Source: Bryobacterales bacterium (GTDB lineage Bacteria > Acidobacteriota > Terriglobia > Bryobacterales > Bryobacteraceae). Taken from it: a stretch of DNA of 64,000 nucleotides. Positions 49,159 to 58,470 of the stretch are shown here, in pieces. Both the position numbers and the translations under genes were made by a program. The DNA lies in NCBI GenBank assembly GCA_009697505.1, contig SHUD01000001.1, positions 62,001 through 126,000 on the forward strand. Direction: 5' to 3'. Numbering within the stretch: the stretch's first letter is position 1; each line of letters begins with the position of its first letter. The notes under the pieces were generated by a model that saw only the letters and a list, made by a program, of their open reading frames with translations, was not told the origin of the DNA and made no database searches.

Positions 49159-50025
49159 TCAACGCGTGACGTTGACCTGGACCTGCGCATTCGACCAGCA
49201 ACACTGGAATCCCGCGCCGCCATCACCCGAGTAATCGTTGCCCTGTGCGTTGAGGATGTATTCGCCCGGCTCGCTGAACGTCACGGTGGCATCGGCCTTC
49301 CCGTTGAAGACAGCCTTTGCGCCTTTACGCTCCACCGGACTGGCCGGTGTGCGGTCGTTGGCAAACTTAACGTCGCCCGGACCGCGGAATTTGGTCCAGT
49401 GCACGATCACCGCGGGAGGCATGACGCGCGGCCTGACACCATTGTTCGTTGTGAACTTGGCGTCATCGGAAACCCAAACACTGATGGTCGCCGGAGTTCC
49501 CACTTTCGCCGTGGCCGCGCCGGTCAGCCCGCCGTGCGGGCCTTGCATCCACGGGCCCTGCTCGGCGAAGGCCATTTCGGGAGGCGTGTTGCCTACAGCC
49601 GCTTCCACCAGCGGCGACAATTCGTAATCGATGTGAAGATACCCGGGAACCGAGGTGGTCTTGCCGTTGGCGGTTAATGTCCAGGTGAGCCTCTGTTCGC
49701 CGAAGTTGGCCGGTACTTTTACGGCGAACATGCCCCAGCCTCTGCCGGGCATGAAGTGAGTCGGCTGGCCCCGGTCCGGGCCGCCGGGCTCGATGCGGTT
49801 ATTGGGACCGACGGGGACATCCACTTCCTGCTGGCGGTTGCGGTTGAAATAACCAAACAGCAGGTTGATGGTTCCGTCCGGATTCTTAAACCAACCCTCG
49901 AAAGAAGCGCTCACGCTGTCGCCGGCAATATGGCTGGGCTCGGAGGGCAGATACTGCCCAGACGCCGGCTGTTCCCACACCAAGACTCCCGCCGCGAGCA
50001 ATGCCGCGCACATCCAACCGCGCAC
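49159..50025 (-). CDS. Secreted beta-rich protein of unknown function
   Basis: The 288-residue protein has a signal peptide (about 1-23), then a beta-sandwich with F-E-G-W-F-K-N-P-D-G-T-I-N-L-L-F-G-Y, and a C-terminal domain with E-P-G-E-Y-I-L-N-A-Q-G-N-D-Y. A Cys pair, Q-C-C-W, lies near the end. The layout is common in acidobacterial secretomes, and it lies just downstream of a heme protein gene on the same strand, so they may be cotranscribed. Function unknown. Confidence 0.75.
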   Translation of the reverse strand: MRGWMCAALLAAGVLVWEQPASGQYLPSEPSHIAGDSVSASFEGWFKNPDGTINLLFGYFNRNRQQEVDVPVGPNNRIEPGGPDRGQPTHFMPGRGWGMFAVKVPANFGEQRLTWTLTANGKTTSVPGYLHIDYELSPLVEAAVGNTPPEMAFAEQGPWMQGPHGGLTGAATAKVGTPATISVWVSDDAKFTTNNGVRPRVMPPAVIVHWTKFRGPGDVKFANDRTPASPVERKGAKAVFNGKADATVTFSEPGEYILNAQGNDYSGDGGAGFQCCWSNAQVQVNVTR

Positions 50026-50055
50026 TGTTGTGATCCTTCTTCCCTTACCGAATGC

Positions 50056-51417
50056 CTACTTGGACGCCTGCATCTTCTGCTTGCGCTTCACCAGCAGGGA
50101 ATTGTAATCCTCGTCGCTCAGGTAGGTGACATTCATCCAGGCGTGACCCATTTCATCGACGGTCCGGTCGCCGTATCCCACCCACTGTTCAGGATCGGGA
50201 TTCCGCGGATTGCCCCGGGTGTTGTCGTACCAGGCCGTAACGTGAATCATGGTGCCTCTGGGCAACAGCGGCGCGGCATCGTCGGAGTAAATGTAGTTGG
50301 TCATCCAATTGAAGTTGAAATTGCCCACATGGCTGATCTGCTCAATTCTGCCGTCGGGCAGAATGGCTTCCACCGACATGGCCTTGCCGCGCAAATGCAT
50401 GTGCGGTTGAAAGTTTTCAAGCAGCGCGGCCTGTTTCAGCACCGTATAGTTGTCGCTCTGCGCGATGGTGTTGGGCGGAATATCCACGAGCCTTTCCGCC
50501 TTGGTGGGCGAGTTGGCCTGGAATCCCTTGAGCGCCGGGAACGCCGTCAAATACGTGCGGTACTTGGGTTCCTGACCTTTGGGGTAAAGCCAGATGCCGA
50601 TTTCAACGTTATCCTTCAGCTCTTCGCCCACGGCGTGATAGTGGATGTCCCAGGCGATACTGGAGCCCGGCAACAACAACTTCCCGCTGTCGGGACGGTA
50701 CATGTCGTACCCTTTTCCAATGGCCCATTCCATCAGATACGCGCGCGAATTCAGCGTGGGATCGCTTCCCGGGGCCAGGCCCTTGGGGTCGTCCTGCGCC
50801 AGGTAGGCCACGGCGTGATGCGTGATCTTGCGGCCGGCCGCCGCTCCGGGGCGGACTTCCACGACGCGCATCCAACGCGCTTCGGTCAACGGAATACTGG
50901 TGGTCTCCCTCCACCACACGTCCTGATGACGGGCGGGCATGGTGTAGGCCGTCGAGCGGATGATCAAATCCGGCGGACCCAGTTCCTGGGTGGCCTTCCA
51001 TTCGTTGTCGGCCGGCCAGGTCTTGGCGGCGGGCATGTCCTTGGGGTCGCCCATGGGCGCGCCGGAATCCACCCAGCGCGAGATGGTGTTGATCTGTTCG
51101 TCGGTCAATGAGAAATCGTTCTTGAACTGCTTCACCCCGACAGTCTTGTCGAGGTGCCACGGCGGCATCTGCCGCGTGACCACGCGCTGCTTGATGGCCC
51201 TGGCCCATGGCCGCGTTTCTTCGTAGGTCACCAGCGACATGGGAGCCATCGATCCCTTGCGATGGCATTCCTGGCAGCGTTCCTGCAGGATGGGAGCGAC
51301 ATCCTTGGCGAAAGTCGGTGGCACGGCGGACCCAGATACATCGGCGGCCAACGCCGCAAACGGCGTGAACAAAGCCATTCCGGCAAACGCAGACAACAAA
51401 GACGTAAGTTTCCTCAT
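50056..51417 (-). CDS. Secreted c-type cytochrome fused to a copper-monooxygenase-like domain
   Basis: The 453-residue protein from the ATG at 51417 has a signal peptide ending A-A-L-A-A. It has one heme-binding C-Q-E-C-H followed by R-K-G-S-M-A-P-M (residues 44-56), the cytochrome type typical of planctomycete/acidobacterial secreted proteins. A C-terminal beta domain contains N-F-Q-P-H-M-H-L-R-G-K, which is like Cu2 type II monooxygenase C-terminal histidines. The electron partner is not known. A ten-G tract lies 69 bases upstream of the start. Confidence 0.8.
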   Translation of the reverse strand: MRKLTSLLSAFAGMALFTPFAALAADVSGSAVPPTFAKDVAPILQERCQECHRKGSMAPMSLVTYEETRPWARAIKQRVVTRQMPPWHLDKTVGVKQFKNDFSLTDEQINTISRWVDSGAPMGDPKDMPAAKTWPADNEWKATQELGPPDLIIRSTAYTMPARHQDVWWRETTSIPLTEARWMRVVEVRPGAAAGRKITHHAVAYLAQDDPKGLAPGSDPTLNSRAYLMEWAIGKGYDMYRPDSGKLLLPGSSIAWDIHYHAVGEELKDNVEIGIWLYPKGQEPKYRTYLTAFPALKGFQANSPTKAERLVDIPPNTIAQSDNYTVLKQAALLENFQPHMHLRGKAMSVEAILPDGRIEQISHVGNFNFNWMTNYIYSDDAAPLLPRGTMIHVTAWYDNTRGNPRNPDPEQWVGYGDRTVDEMGHAWMNVTYLSDEDYNSLLVKRKQKMQASK

Positions 51418-51485
51418 CAGGGTGCTCCTTGCACGGACTCGTAAAAAGTCATGATCAGTGTAACCCAGTACAAACACAGTGTAAA

Positions 51486-51495
51486 GGGGGGGGGG
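51486..51495. repeat. Ten-G homopolymer upstream of the heme protein gene
   Basis: On the plus strand the sequence reads GTAAA then G10. It lies between the heme protein start and the RND gene end, in the probable promoter region of the heme protein gene. A tract of this length is prone to slippage. Confidence 0.6.
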
Positions 51496-51512
51496 CAGTT
51501 TCCTGAAGGAAC

Positions 51513-54500
51513 TTAGGCTTTGAGCGCCACTTCCAGCGGCACTTCGGCATGCGGCGTGGCCTTGCGATCTTTGCTCTTCTTCTTGCCGGAGCCCTGGAAA
51601 CGTTCCATATAGGTGTAAAAGACCGGGGTAATGTAGAGCGTCAGCAACTGCGAGACCACCAAGCCGCCGACTACGGCGAGTCCCATGGGGCGGCGCGCTT
51701 CGCCGCCGGCACCCAGGCCGAGGGCGATGGGCATGGTGCCGACCAGCGCCGACATGGTGGTCATCATGATCGGCCGGAAGCGGACCAGGCAGGCTTCGAC
51801 GATGGCTTCGGCCGGCGGAGTGCCGTGCTCCCGCTGGGTTTCCAGAGCGAAGTCGATCATCATGATGGCGTTCTTTTTCACGATGCCGATGAGCATGATG
51901 ATGCCGACGAAGGAATAAATATTGAGTTCGTTGTGGAACAGATACAGCGTCGCCAAGGCCCCCAGTCCCGCCGAAGGCAAGCCGGAGAGAATCGTGATGG
52001 GATGGATGAAGCTTTCGTACAGAATTCCCAGCACCAGGTAGATAACCAGCACGGCCAGCACCAGCAACACGCCCATGCCGCGCAAAGATGCCTGGAACGC
52101 CGCGGCGGTTCCCTGGAACTTGGTGCTCACCGAATCCGGCAGCGTTTCGCGCGCCAGCTCCTGCACGCGGTCGACGGCCTCACCCAGAGAAACGCCGGGC
52201 GGCGTATTGAACGAGATCGTAATCGCCGGCAACTCACCAAAATGCTGGACCGTCAAGGGCCCGACGCCAGGGTTGAGAGACGCAACGGCGCTGAGCGGAA
52301 CCAAGTTGCCTTTGGTGGAGCGCAGGTACAGCAGTCCCAGTCCGTTGGGGTCGCGTTGATATTCCGGCTTCACTTCGAGGATCACCCAGTAGGTATCCAC
52401 CTGGGTGTAAATCGAGGAGACCTGTGGTTGTCCGTAAGCGTCATTGAGTGCGGTTTCGATTTGCTCTTCGGTAACGCCCAACGATGAGGCCCGGTTACGG
52501 TCGATGTCCACGCTGAGGATGGGGCTGGCGATCTGCAAGTCACTGTTGACGTCGATAAAGCCGGGCGTCGCCCGCAGCCGCTTTTCGAAGTCCGCGGCGG
52601 CCGTGTAGAGGTCCTTCAGGTCTGTGGATTGCAGCGTGAACTGGTACAGAGCCCGCGACATCTGGCCGCCGATCCGAACCAGTGGAGGGTTCTGCAAGAC
52701 CACGCGGGCTCCCGTGACCTGCGCGAGTTTGGGCCGAATTTCCTCGATCACCTGTTCCGGAGTCAGCTTGCGCTCGTCGCGCGGCTTGAGCTTGATAAAG
52801 AAACGGCCCTGATTGACGGCCATGCTGCCGCCGCCACCGCCACCCCCAATGAAGGAACCGAAAATCTCAACATTGGGATCCTTCGCCAGGATATCGGCCG
52901 CCCGCTGCTGCGTCTCTTTCATGGCGTCGAAGGAGATGTCCTGGCCCGCCTCCAGGTTTCCGAACAGCATGCCGGTATCGGTGGGCGGAATAAAACCTTT
53001 GGGCGTAATTCCCATGAGATAGATGGATGCGGCCAGGATGCCCAGGGCAACCAGCATGGTCAAAGGCCGGTGCCGCATCACGCCCCGCAAGGTCCAGCCG
53101 TAGAGCGAGGTCATGCCTTGCAGTACTTTTTCCGAAGCCCGGTACAAAATATTGTGGTCTTCCGAGGGAGGCTTCAGGAACCGGCTGCACAGCATGGGCG
53201 TCAGGCTGATGGAGACCAACCCGGAGATGAGAATGGACACCATGATAGTGACCGCGAATTCGTGGAACAGGCGGCCGATGAGGCCGCTCATGAACATGAC
53301 CGGGATGAACACCGCGGCGAGCGACAAGGTCATCGAGAGCACCGTGAAGGCGATTTCCCGGGAGCCTTCGAGCGCCGCTTCCATGCGCGACTTGCCCATT
53401 TCCATGTGGCGGACAATATTTTCCAGGACCACGATGGCGTCGTCCACGACGAAGCCCACGGAAAGTGTCAGCGCCATCAGCGACAGATTGTCCAGCGAGT
53501 AATCGAGCAGGCTCATCACCGCGAACGTGCCGACCACGGAAATGGGCAGCGCGAGGCTGGGAATCAGCGTGGCGGACACATTGCGCAGGAACAGGAAGAT
53601 CACCAAAACCACCAGGCCCATGGTGAGCATCAACGTCAATTTCACGTCGTTGACGGACTCGAGAATCGGCAAGGAGCGGTCCATCTCGACGTGGAATTTC
53701 ACGGAGGGCGGCACCATCTCGCGGAAGGTGGGCAGCAGAGCCTTGATGCGGTCAACCACCTCCACCGTATTTGTGCCCGGCTGGCGCTGGACAGCCAGTC
53801 CAATGGACCGCTCGCCGCCTTTTTCCGAATAGCTCCACATCGCAGCCTTGTCGTTCTGGACGCTGTCGATCACATTGCCCAGATCGCGCAAGCGGACAGG
53901 GGAGCCATTGCGGTAGGCCACAATCATGTCGCGGAAGGCCTCCGCCGTCATCAACTGCCCGTTGGCGCGCACCGTGAAGGTCTGGTTGCGCCCCCACAGG
54001 GTTCCGGTCGGCTGATTCACATTGTGTTTCTGGAGCGCCGAGTGAACTTCGTCAATGCCAATGCGGCGCGCGGCCAGTAGACTGGGATCCATTTGGACAT
54101 GAATGGCCCACTTCTGGCCTCCGACCACGAAAACCTGGGCCACGCCGTTGAGCATGGAGATCCGCTGCGCCATCAGGTTTTCGGCGTACTCATCCACCTG
54201 GGAAAGCTGCAACGTGGGCGCCGACATGGTCAGGAACAGCACCGGCTGGTCGGCCGGGTTGACTTTCCGTACCGTGGGAGGAGCGGGCATCCCGGGCGGG
54301 AGCCTCCGCAGGGCGGTGGCGACGGCGCTTTGGATGTCGGCGGCAGCGCCATCAATGTTGCGCTCCAGCGAGAACTGGACGGTGATGTTGGTGGAGCCAG
54401 TACTGCTGGTCGAGGTCATGGAGTCGATGCCGGCGACGGTGGCGAACTCGCGCTCCAGCGGAGTGGCCACGGCCGAAGCCATGGTTTCGGGGTTGGCGCC

Positions 54501-54656
54501 CGGCAACGCAGCCTGCACCTGCACCGTCGGATAATCCACGTTGGGAAGGTCGCTGACGGGGAGCGCGCGGTAGCCCGCGATGCCAAACAAAACAATCGCA
54601 ATCATGACCAAGGCGGTCATGACCGGACGCTTAATAAAAAGTTCGGTGATGTTCAT
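51513..54656 (-). CDS. RND-family multidrug efflux permease (HAE1 type)
   Basis: The 1047-residue protein from the ATG at 54656 (F-I-K-R-P-V-M-T-A-L) has the RND layout of 12 helices and two large periplasmic loops. It shows the TM4 proton-relay pair in G-F-V-V-D-D-A-I-V-V and the Q-Q-R-A-D-I-L region. The A-L-P-G-A-N-P-E-T and V-D-Y-P-T-V-Q-V phrases belong to the MdtB/OqxB/AcrB-type group. A Gly-rich loop (nine Gly in a row with Ser) near residue 607 is odd. No adaptor (AcrA) or outer-membrane gene is adjacent. Confidence 0.92.
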   Translation of the reverse strand: MNITELFIKRPVMTALVMIAIVLFGIAGYRALPVSDLPNVDYPTVQVQAALPGANPETMASAVATPLEREFATVAGIDSMTSTSSTGSTNITVQFSLERNIDGAAADIQSAVATALRRLPPGMPAPPTVRKVNPADQPVLFLTMSAPTLQLSQVDEYAENLMAQRISMLNGVAQVFVVGGQKWAIHVQMDPSLLAARRIGIDEVHSALQKHNVNQPTGTLWGRNQTFTVRANGQLMTAEAFRDMIVAYRNGSPVRLRDLGNVIDSVQNDKAAMWSYSEKGGERSIGLAVQRQPGTNTVEVVDRIKALLPTFREMVPPSVKFHVEMDRSLPILESVNDVKLTLMLTMGLVVLVIFLFLRNVSATLIPSLALPISVVGTFAVMSLLDYSLDNLSLMALTLSVGFVVDDAIVVLENIVRHMEMGKSRMEAALEGSREIAFTVLSMTLSLAAVFIPVMFMSGLIGRLFHEFAVTIMVSILISGLVSISLTPMLCSRFLKPPSEDHNILYRASEKVLQGMTSLYGWTLRGVMRHRPLTMLVALGILAASIYLMGITPKGFIPPTDTGMLFGNLEAGQDISFDAMKETQQRAADILAKDPNVEIFGSFIGGGGGGGSMAVNQGRFFIKLKPRDERKLTPEQVIEEIRPKLAQVTGARVVLQNPPLVRIGGQMSRALYQFTLQSTDLKDLYTAAADFEKRLRATPGFIDVNSDLQIASPILSVDIDRNRASSLGVTEEQIETALNDAYGQPQVSSIYTQVDTYWVILEVKPEYQRDPNGLGLLYLRSTKGNLVPLSAVASLNPGVGPLTVQHFGELPAITISFNTPPGVSLGEAVDRVQELARETLPDSVSTKFQGTAAAFQASLRGMGVLLVLAVLVIYLVLGILYESFIHPITILSGLPSAGLGALATLYLFHNELNIYSFVGIIMLIGIVKKNAIMMIDFALETQREHGTPPAEAIVEACLVRFRPIMMTTMSALVGTMPIALGLGAGGEARRPMGLAVVGGLVVSQLLTLYITPVFYTYMERFQGSGKKKSKDRKATPHAEVPLEVALKA

Positions 54657-54743
54657 GCCGGCAAACGCAAAACTCGACCTAATACATTCTAGCCTGCGCG
54701 GCCGATTCAAAGTACACCCGAATGGGTATGATGGTGTGCTCAG

Positions 54744-56084
54744 GTGGAATCTCCGGCCAAAGTCAATATCGCCACGTTGGTGGACGCCAGCCGCCTGGGG
54801 GGATTCCAATGGACCATCTTCGGGCTGTGCGGCCTGTGCCTGATCATGGACGGCTTCGACGTGCAGGCCATGGGGTACGTGGCGCCGGCGGTAATTCGCG
54901 AATTCAACGTGCCCAGCGCCATGATGGGGCGCGTGTTGGGCGCCGCGCTGGTGGGAGTGCTCATCGGCTCGTACGGATTTTCCATGCTGGCGGACAAGAT
55001 CGGCCGCCGGCCCGTGTTGATCTTCGCGTCCATCTATTTCTCGCTGGCCGCGTTGTGGACGGCGCGCGCCGAATCGGTCAACGAGTTACTGGCCATCCGG
55101 CTGCTGGCGGGAATCGGCATGGGCGGCATCATGCCCAACGCCATGGCGCTGGCGGGCGAGTACAGCCCCTCGCGCGTGCGCGTCACCGTGATGATGGTGG
55201 TGGCGAACTTTTTCACGGTGGGCGCGGCCATCGGAGGCTTCATCGCTTCCGCGCTGATTCCGCGTTTCGGCTGGCGCTCGGTGTTCGTGTTCGGCGGCAT
55301 CGTGCCGCTGGCGATCGCGGTGGCGATGATTTTCCTGTTGCCGGAGTCGCTGCAATTCCTGGTGCAGAAAAACAAGGACCTGGACAAAGTGCGGCGTGGG
55401 TTAAGCCGCATCAACGCGCCATTGCCGGTGGGGGAAGTCCGCTATGTGATGGAGGAAGAGAATCGCGCGGGCATGCCGCTCCTGCATCTGTTCCGCGAGG
55501 GCCGCGCCGCGGGCACGCTGCTGCTATGGGTCCTCAACTTCATGAACCTGGCGAATCTGTACTTCCTGGGGAGCTGGCTGCCCACGGTGGTGCGCGACCA
55601 GGGCTACACGACCGCGATTGCGGTGCTGGTGGGGACGGCGGTGCCGGTGGGCGGGTCGATCGGCGCGATCGCCAACGGCTGGCTGATTGACCGTCTGGGA
55701 TTCCGTGGCGTGCTGACGGTTTTGTTCGGCGTCGCGACGGTGAGCGTGGCGATGATCGGGCAGCCTGCACTGCCTTTGGCGCTGCTCTTCACGGCGGCCT
55801 TCATCGCCGGCTGGTGCATTCCGGGGGCCCAGTCCGCGATCAATTCGCTCGCCGCCGTGTACTATCCGACGTATTTGCGATCCACGGGGATCGGATCGGG
55901 CTTGGGATTCGGCCGTATCGGCGCGATCGTGGGCCCGGTGGTGGCGGGGATCTTGTTGGGGCGAGGGCTTGCGCACCGCGAGCTGTTTCTGGTAGCCGCC
56001 GTCCCGGCGCTGATTTCCGCGGTGTGCGCGTTCACGTTGCGCTGGGTGATCCGGGAGCCGGGTAAGGAAGCGATCACGCGCTAG
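54744..56084 (+). CDS. MFS transporter, aromatic-acid:H+ symporter type
   Basis: The 446-residue protein starts at a GTG (54744). It has 12 helices, with M-D-G-F-D-V-Q-A-M-G-Y-V-A-P in the first helix and loop motif L-A-D-K-I-G-R-R-P-V-L, both typical of the AAHS branch (benzoate, 4-hydroxybenzoate, gentisate carriers). Its end overlaps the convergent gentisate-dioxygenase-like gene by 11 bases, which supports an aromatic acid as the substrate. Confidence 0.87.
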   Translation: MESPAKVNIATLVDASRLGGFQWTIFGLCGLCLIMDGFDVQAMGYVAPAVIREFNVPSAMMGRVLGAALVGVLIGSYGFSMLADKIGRRPVLIFASIYFSLAALWTARAESVNELLAIRLLAGIGMGGIMPNAMALAGEYSPSRVRVTVMMVVANFFTVGAAIGGFIASALIPRFGWRSVFVFGGIVPLAIAVAMIFLLPESLQFLVQKNKDLDKVRRGLSRINAPLPVGEVRYVMEEENRAGMPLLHLFREGRAAGTLLLWVLNFMNLANLYFLGSWLPTVVRDQGYTTAIAVLVGTAVPVGGSIGAIANGWLIDRLGFRGVLTVLFGVATVSVAMIGQPALPLALLFTAAFIAGWCIPGAQSAINSLAAVYYPTYLRSTGIGSGLGFGRIGAIVGPVVAGILLGRGLAHRELFLVAAVPALISAVCAFTLRWVIREPGKEAITR

Positions 56085-57075
56085 CCAGCGGCGCTTCTTC
56101 GCGCCAGATGCCCAGGGTCTGCTGTAGAGCCCGGTCGGAGGCGCTGAACAGTACGGCATCGGTTTCGGAGGCGTGCGCCACGGGCATCCAGGATGGGGCG
56201 ACGAATAAATCGTGCTGCTTCCAGGAAAACGTAGTCTCGCCGATGCGCGTGCGGCCCTGGCCCTCGACCACGCAAAATACTGTGGAGTCGGTGGAGCGGT
56301 GCGCCGCGCCCGCGAATCCCTGGGGTAGGAGCTGCAGGAATGTGGCAATCGCGGGCAGGGGCCAGGCGCCGGTCGCCGGATTTACGAAGGGCATCTTGAA
56401 GCCGTGGCAGGGGTGTGCCGCTCCGTTGCGCCGCATGCGGTCGAGCCGTGCCCGGCTGCTCGCAAATGGATACGAGAACGCGGGCGCGTCGCCAGCGGAG
56501 CCGTTGAGGGGTTGCGTGCCTTGCGGATGGTGTTCGGAGAATCCGGCGTCCAGCAGGTTAATGATGGGCAGATCCAACACGTCCAGCCAAATGACTGAGC
56601 CCGCGCCGGCGTTGCCGTGATCGTGATAGGTCCAGGAGGGCGTCACGATGAAATCGCCCGGCCGCATGGTGGTCTTTTCGCCGTCGACCGCCGTGAACCC
56701 CGCGTCACTTTCGATCACGAAGCGCAGCGCGGAGGGCGCGTGACGATGCGTGGGCGCGGTCTCTCCTGGCAATACCAGTTGCAGTCCGGCGTACAGGCTC
56801 TGCGTGATTTGCGACAGTCCGGGCAGCCCGGGGTTTTCCAGAATCAGCACGCGGCGCTCGGCTTCCCGAGCGCTGATCAGGCCACCGGATTCCATAAGCA
56901 GTGGCCGCATGTCTTCGTATTTCCAGAGCGCCGGAACGCAACGCGGCTTGGGCTGCGGAGTGACCAGATCCGACAACACCTCCCATAGCGGGGCGGCGTT
57001 CTTCTCGCGCAGGCGGCGGTAGAATTCCTGGCGCACTGGCGAGGCGGCGGGCTTGCCGTCAAGCGCGGAACTCAT
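56074..57075 (-). CDS. Gentisate 1,2-dioxygenase-like bicupin
   Basis: This enzyme would open the ring of gentisate to maleylpyruvate with Fe(II). The 333-residue bicupin has H-R-H near residue 117 in T-H-R-H-A-P-S-A-L-R-F-V, and W-T-Y-H-D-H-G-N for the first metal site. The second cupin (about 240-320) is degenerate. Closely related salicylate or 1-hydroxy-2-naphthoate dioxygenases share this fold. No maleylpyruvate isomerase or hydrolase lies in the window. Confidence 0.83.
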   Translation of the reverse strand: MSSALDGKPAASPVRQEFYRRLREKNAAPLWEVLSDLVTPQPKPRCVPALWKYEDMRPLLMESGGLISAREAERRVLILENPGLPGLSQITQSLYAGLQLVLPGETAPTHRHAPSALRFVIESDAGFTAVDGEKTTMRPGDFIVTPSWTYHDHGNAGAGSVIWLDVLDLPIINLLDAGFSEHHPQGTQPLNGSAGDAPAFSYPFASSRARLDRMRRNGAAHPCHGFKMPFVNPATGAWPLPAIATFLQLLPQGFAGAAHRSTDSTVFCVVEGQGRTRIGETTFSWKQHDLFVAPSWMPVAHASETDAVLFSASDRALQQTLGIWREEAPLASA

Positions 57076-57088
57076 AAGGTTCCCGGCG

Positions 57089-58408
57089 TCACTTTTGCGC
57101 GCCGTTGGCGGTCCAGTAAGCGGGCAGGTTGGTCTTGGTGGCGCGGAGGATTTCCAGGATCGCGGTCTTGTCCTGCGCGGTAAGATGCGTCAGCGAATGA
57201 TCGGCAACATCTTTACGTGGATCCTTGCCAGTCAGGATGTCGTAGAGCAACCGGTAGGCGCGCTCGTGGACAACATCGGGCAAGGCGTCGAACGCCGCGC
57301 TGTAAATCATGTACGAAAGCGGATAGCGGAACAGCCGGGTCTTCAGGTCGAAGTCGCGCAGCGAACGGCCTTGTTTGTCGCGAGGGCCGCGCTGGGGAAA
57401 CGTCTTGCTGAACGTCGAGACGCCCGCCACGGATTCCTTCAACTGGTCTTCGTCACCGAAGAGCATGTAGGCGACCAACTCTTCTATTTCGGTGTCGAGC
57501 TGCTTGCGCTCCGCTTCGAGCTTGCCGTCATGCGCGGCGACGCGGGCATCCCAGCCGATGCGGATCATCAGGTTGGTCATGCGCACCTGGTGCTCCAGCA
57601 CCATCAGCGCCACGATGTCGCTGGTGGGCACTGGGTATGGCTTGGCATCGAACCGCTCGCCGAGATTGGTCACGTTCTGCGTGCCTTGCCGCAGGCCCGG
57701 GCCGGGATGGATCGGGTCGGTCAGGTTGGGGTTGTTGCCCAGGTGGACCTGTTCACTGCCGTGCGTGCCGGTGGCGTACCAGCCTCCCCAGCGTTGCGCG
57801 AACGGCGTGCGGTGATCGGTCATGAACGCGTTGCCATGCCCGTCGCTGCCCGGGGTGCTCGGATGGACGGAGCTGATCAGCATGCCCGGCACCGCCAGCG
57901 TCACCGGACCCTGGTGGCATTGCAGGCATTCGTCGCGGCGCGCGATGGTAGGCTTTTCGTCCTGGTCTACGTCCATGGTGTAGAACTTCACGCCCTGGCG
58001 CGGATCGAGAGAGGAGATCTCGAGCACGTCGCCTTCGCGAACGTAGCCGACGGAAACTTCATCGTTGAAGTAAATGGCCCGGGGGGCGCGTGGGCTGATG
58101 TGATTGGCCTGAATGCTGGTCTTGGAAAACACCAGCACCTGGGAGTCAATCGGCACGTTCAATTCTTTCAGGAGCGCCGGGAGATAGCCCAAGCCGTTCG
58201 GCGCGAAGTCGAGCTTTACCTGCTTGTTTTCCAGCCGCTGTTCGAGCCGCGCCACGGCGTCGTTGGGCTCGCGGCTTGCATATTGAATGGCCGGATGATC
58301 CAGGGGGATGAACAGCGTGTCTTCCAGCCGGTCGGCGAGTACCCAGGATGCGCCGATGACGACGGCTGCGGCTGTGGCAACGAGCGGAAGACTTGCGCGG
58401 GGAGTCAC
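57089..58408 (-). CDS. Secreted protein with one heme c motif, function unknown
   Basis: The 439-residue protein has an N-terminal hydrophobic segment (about 7-25) and a single heme motif C-L-Q-C-H near residue 158, in R-R-D-E-C-L-Q-C-H-Q-G. Around it are P-G-S-D-G-H-G-N-A-F and H-G-S-E-Q-V-H. The C-terminal half is helical with several His/Met. It lies 13 bases upstream of the gentisate dioxygenase-like gene on the same strand, so the two may be cotranscribed. No named family is recognised. Confidence 0.72.
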   Translation of the reverse strand: MTPRASLPLVATAAAVVIGASWVLADRLEDTLFIPLDHPAIQYASREPNDAVARLEQRLENKQVKLDFAPNGLGYLPALLKELNVPIDSQVLVFSKTSIQANHISPRAPRAIYFNDEVSVGYVREGDVLEISSLDPRQGVKFYTMDVDQDEKPTIARRDECLQCHQGPVTLAVPGMLISSVHPSTPGSDGHGNAFMTDHRTPFAQRWGGWYATGTHGSEQVHLGNNPNLTDPIHPGPGLRQGTQNVTNLGERFDAKPYPVPTSDIVALMVLEHQVRMTNLMIRIGWDARVAAHDGKLEAERKQLDTEIEELVAYMLFGDEDQLKESVAGVSTFSKTFPQRGPRDKQGRSLRDFDLKTRLFRYPLSYMIYSAAFDALPDVVHERAYRLLYDILTGKDPRKDVADHSLTHLTAQDKTAILEILRATKTNLPAYWTANGAQK

Positions 58409-58470
58409 CTCCTTACTATAAACCGCCGCGGGCGTGATATATACTTGGCGAGGTCCGAAAGGAGTTCACC

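Noticed and set aside
49756..51111. Plus-strand frame of 451 codons across the heme protein gene
   Set aside because: It is His/Arg-rich shadow sequence spanning two minus-strand genes and their gap; no start context or domain.
51549..54080. Long plus-strand open frames antisense to the RND pump gene
   Set aside because: They have shadow composition (Arg/His/Gln-rich) of a high-GC gene read backwards and no domain; the minus-strand RND protein is certain.
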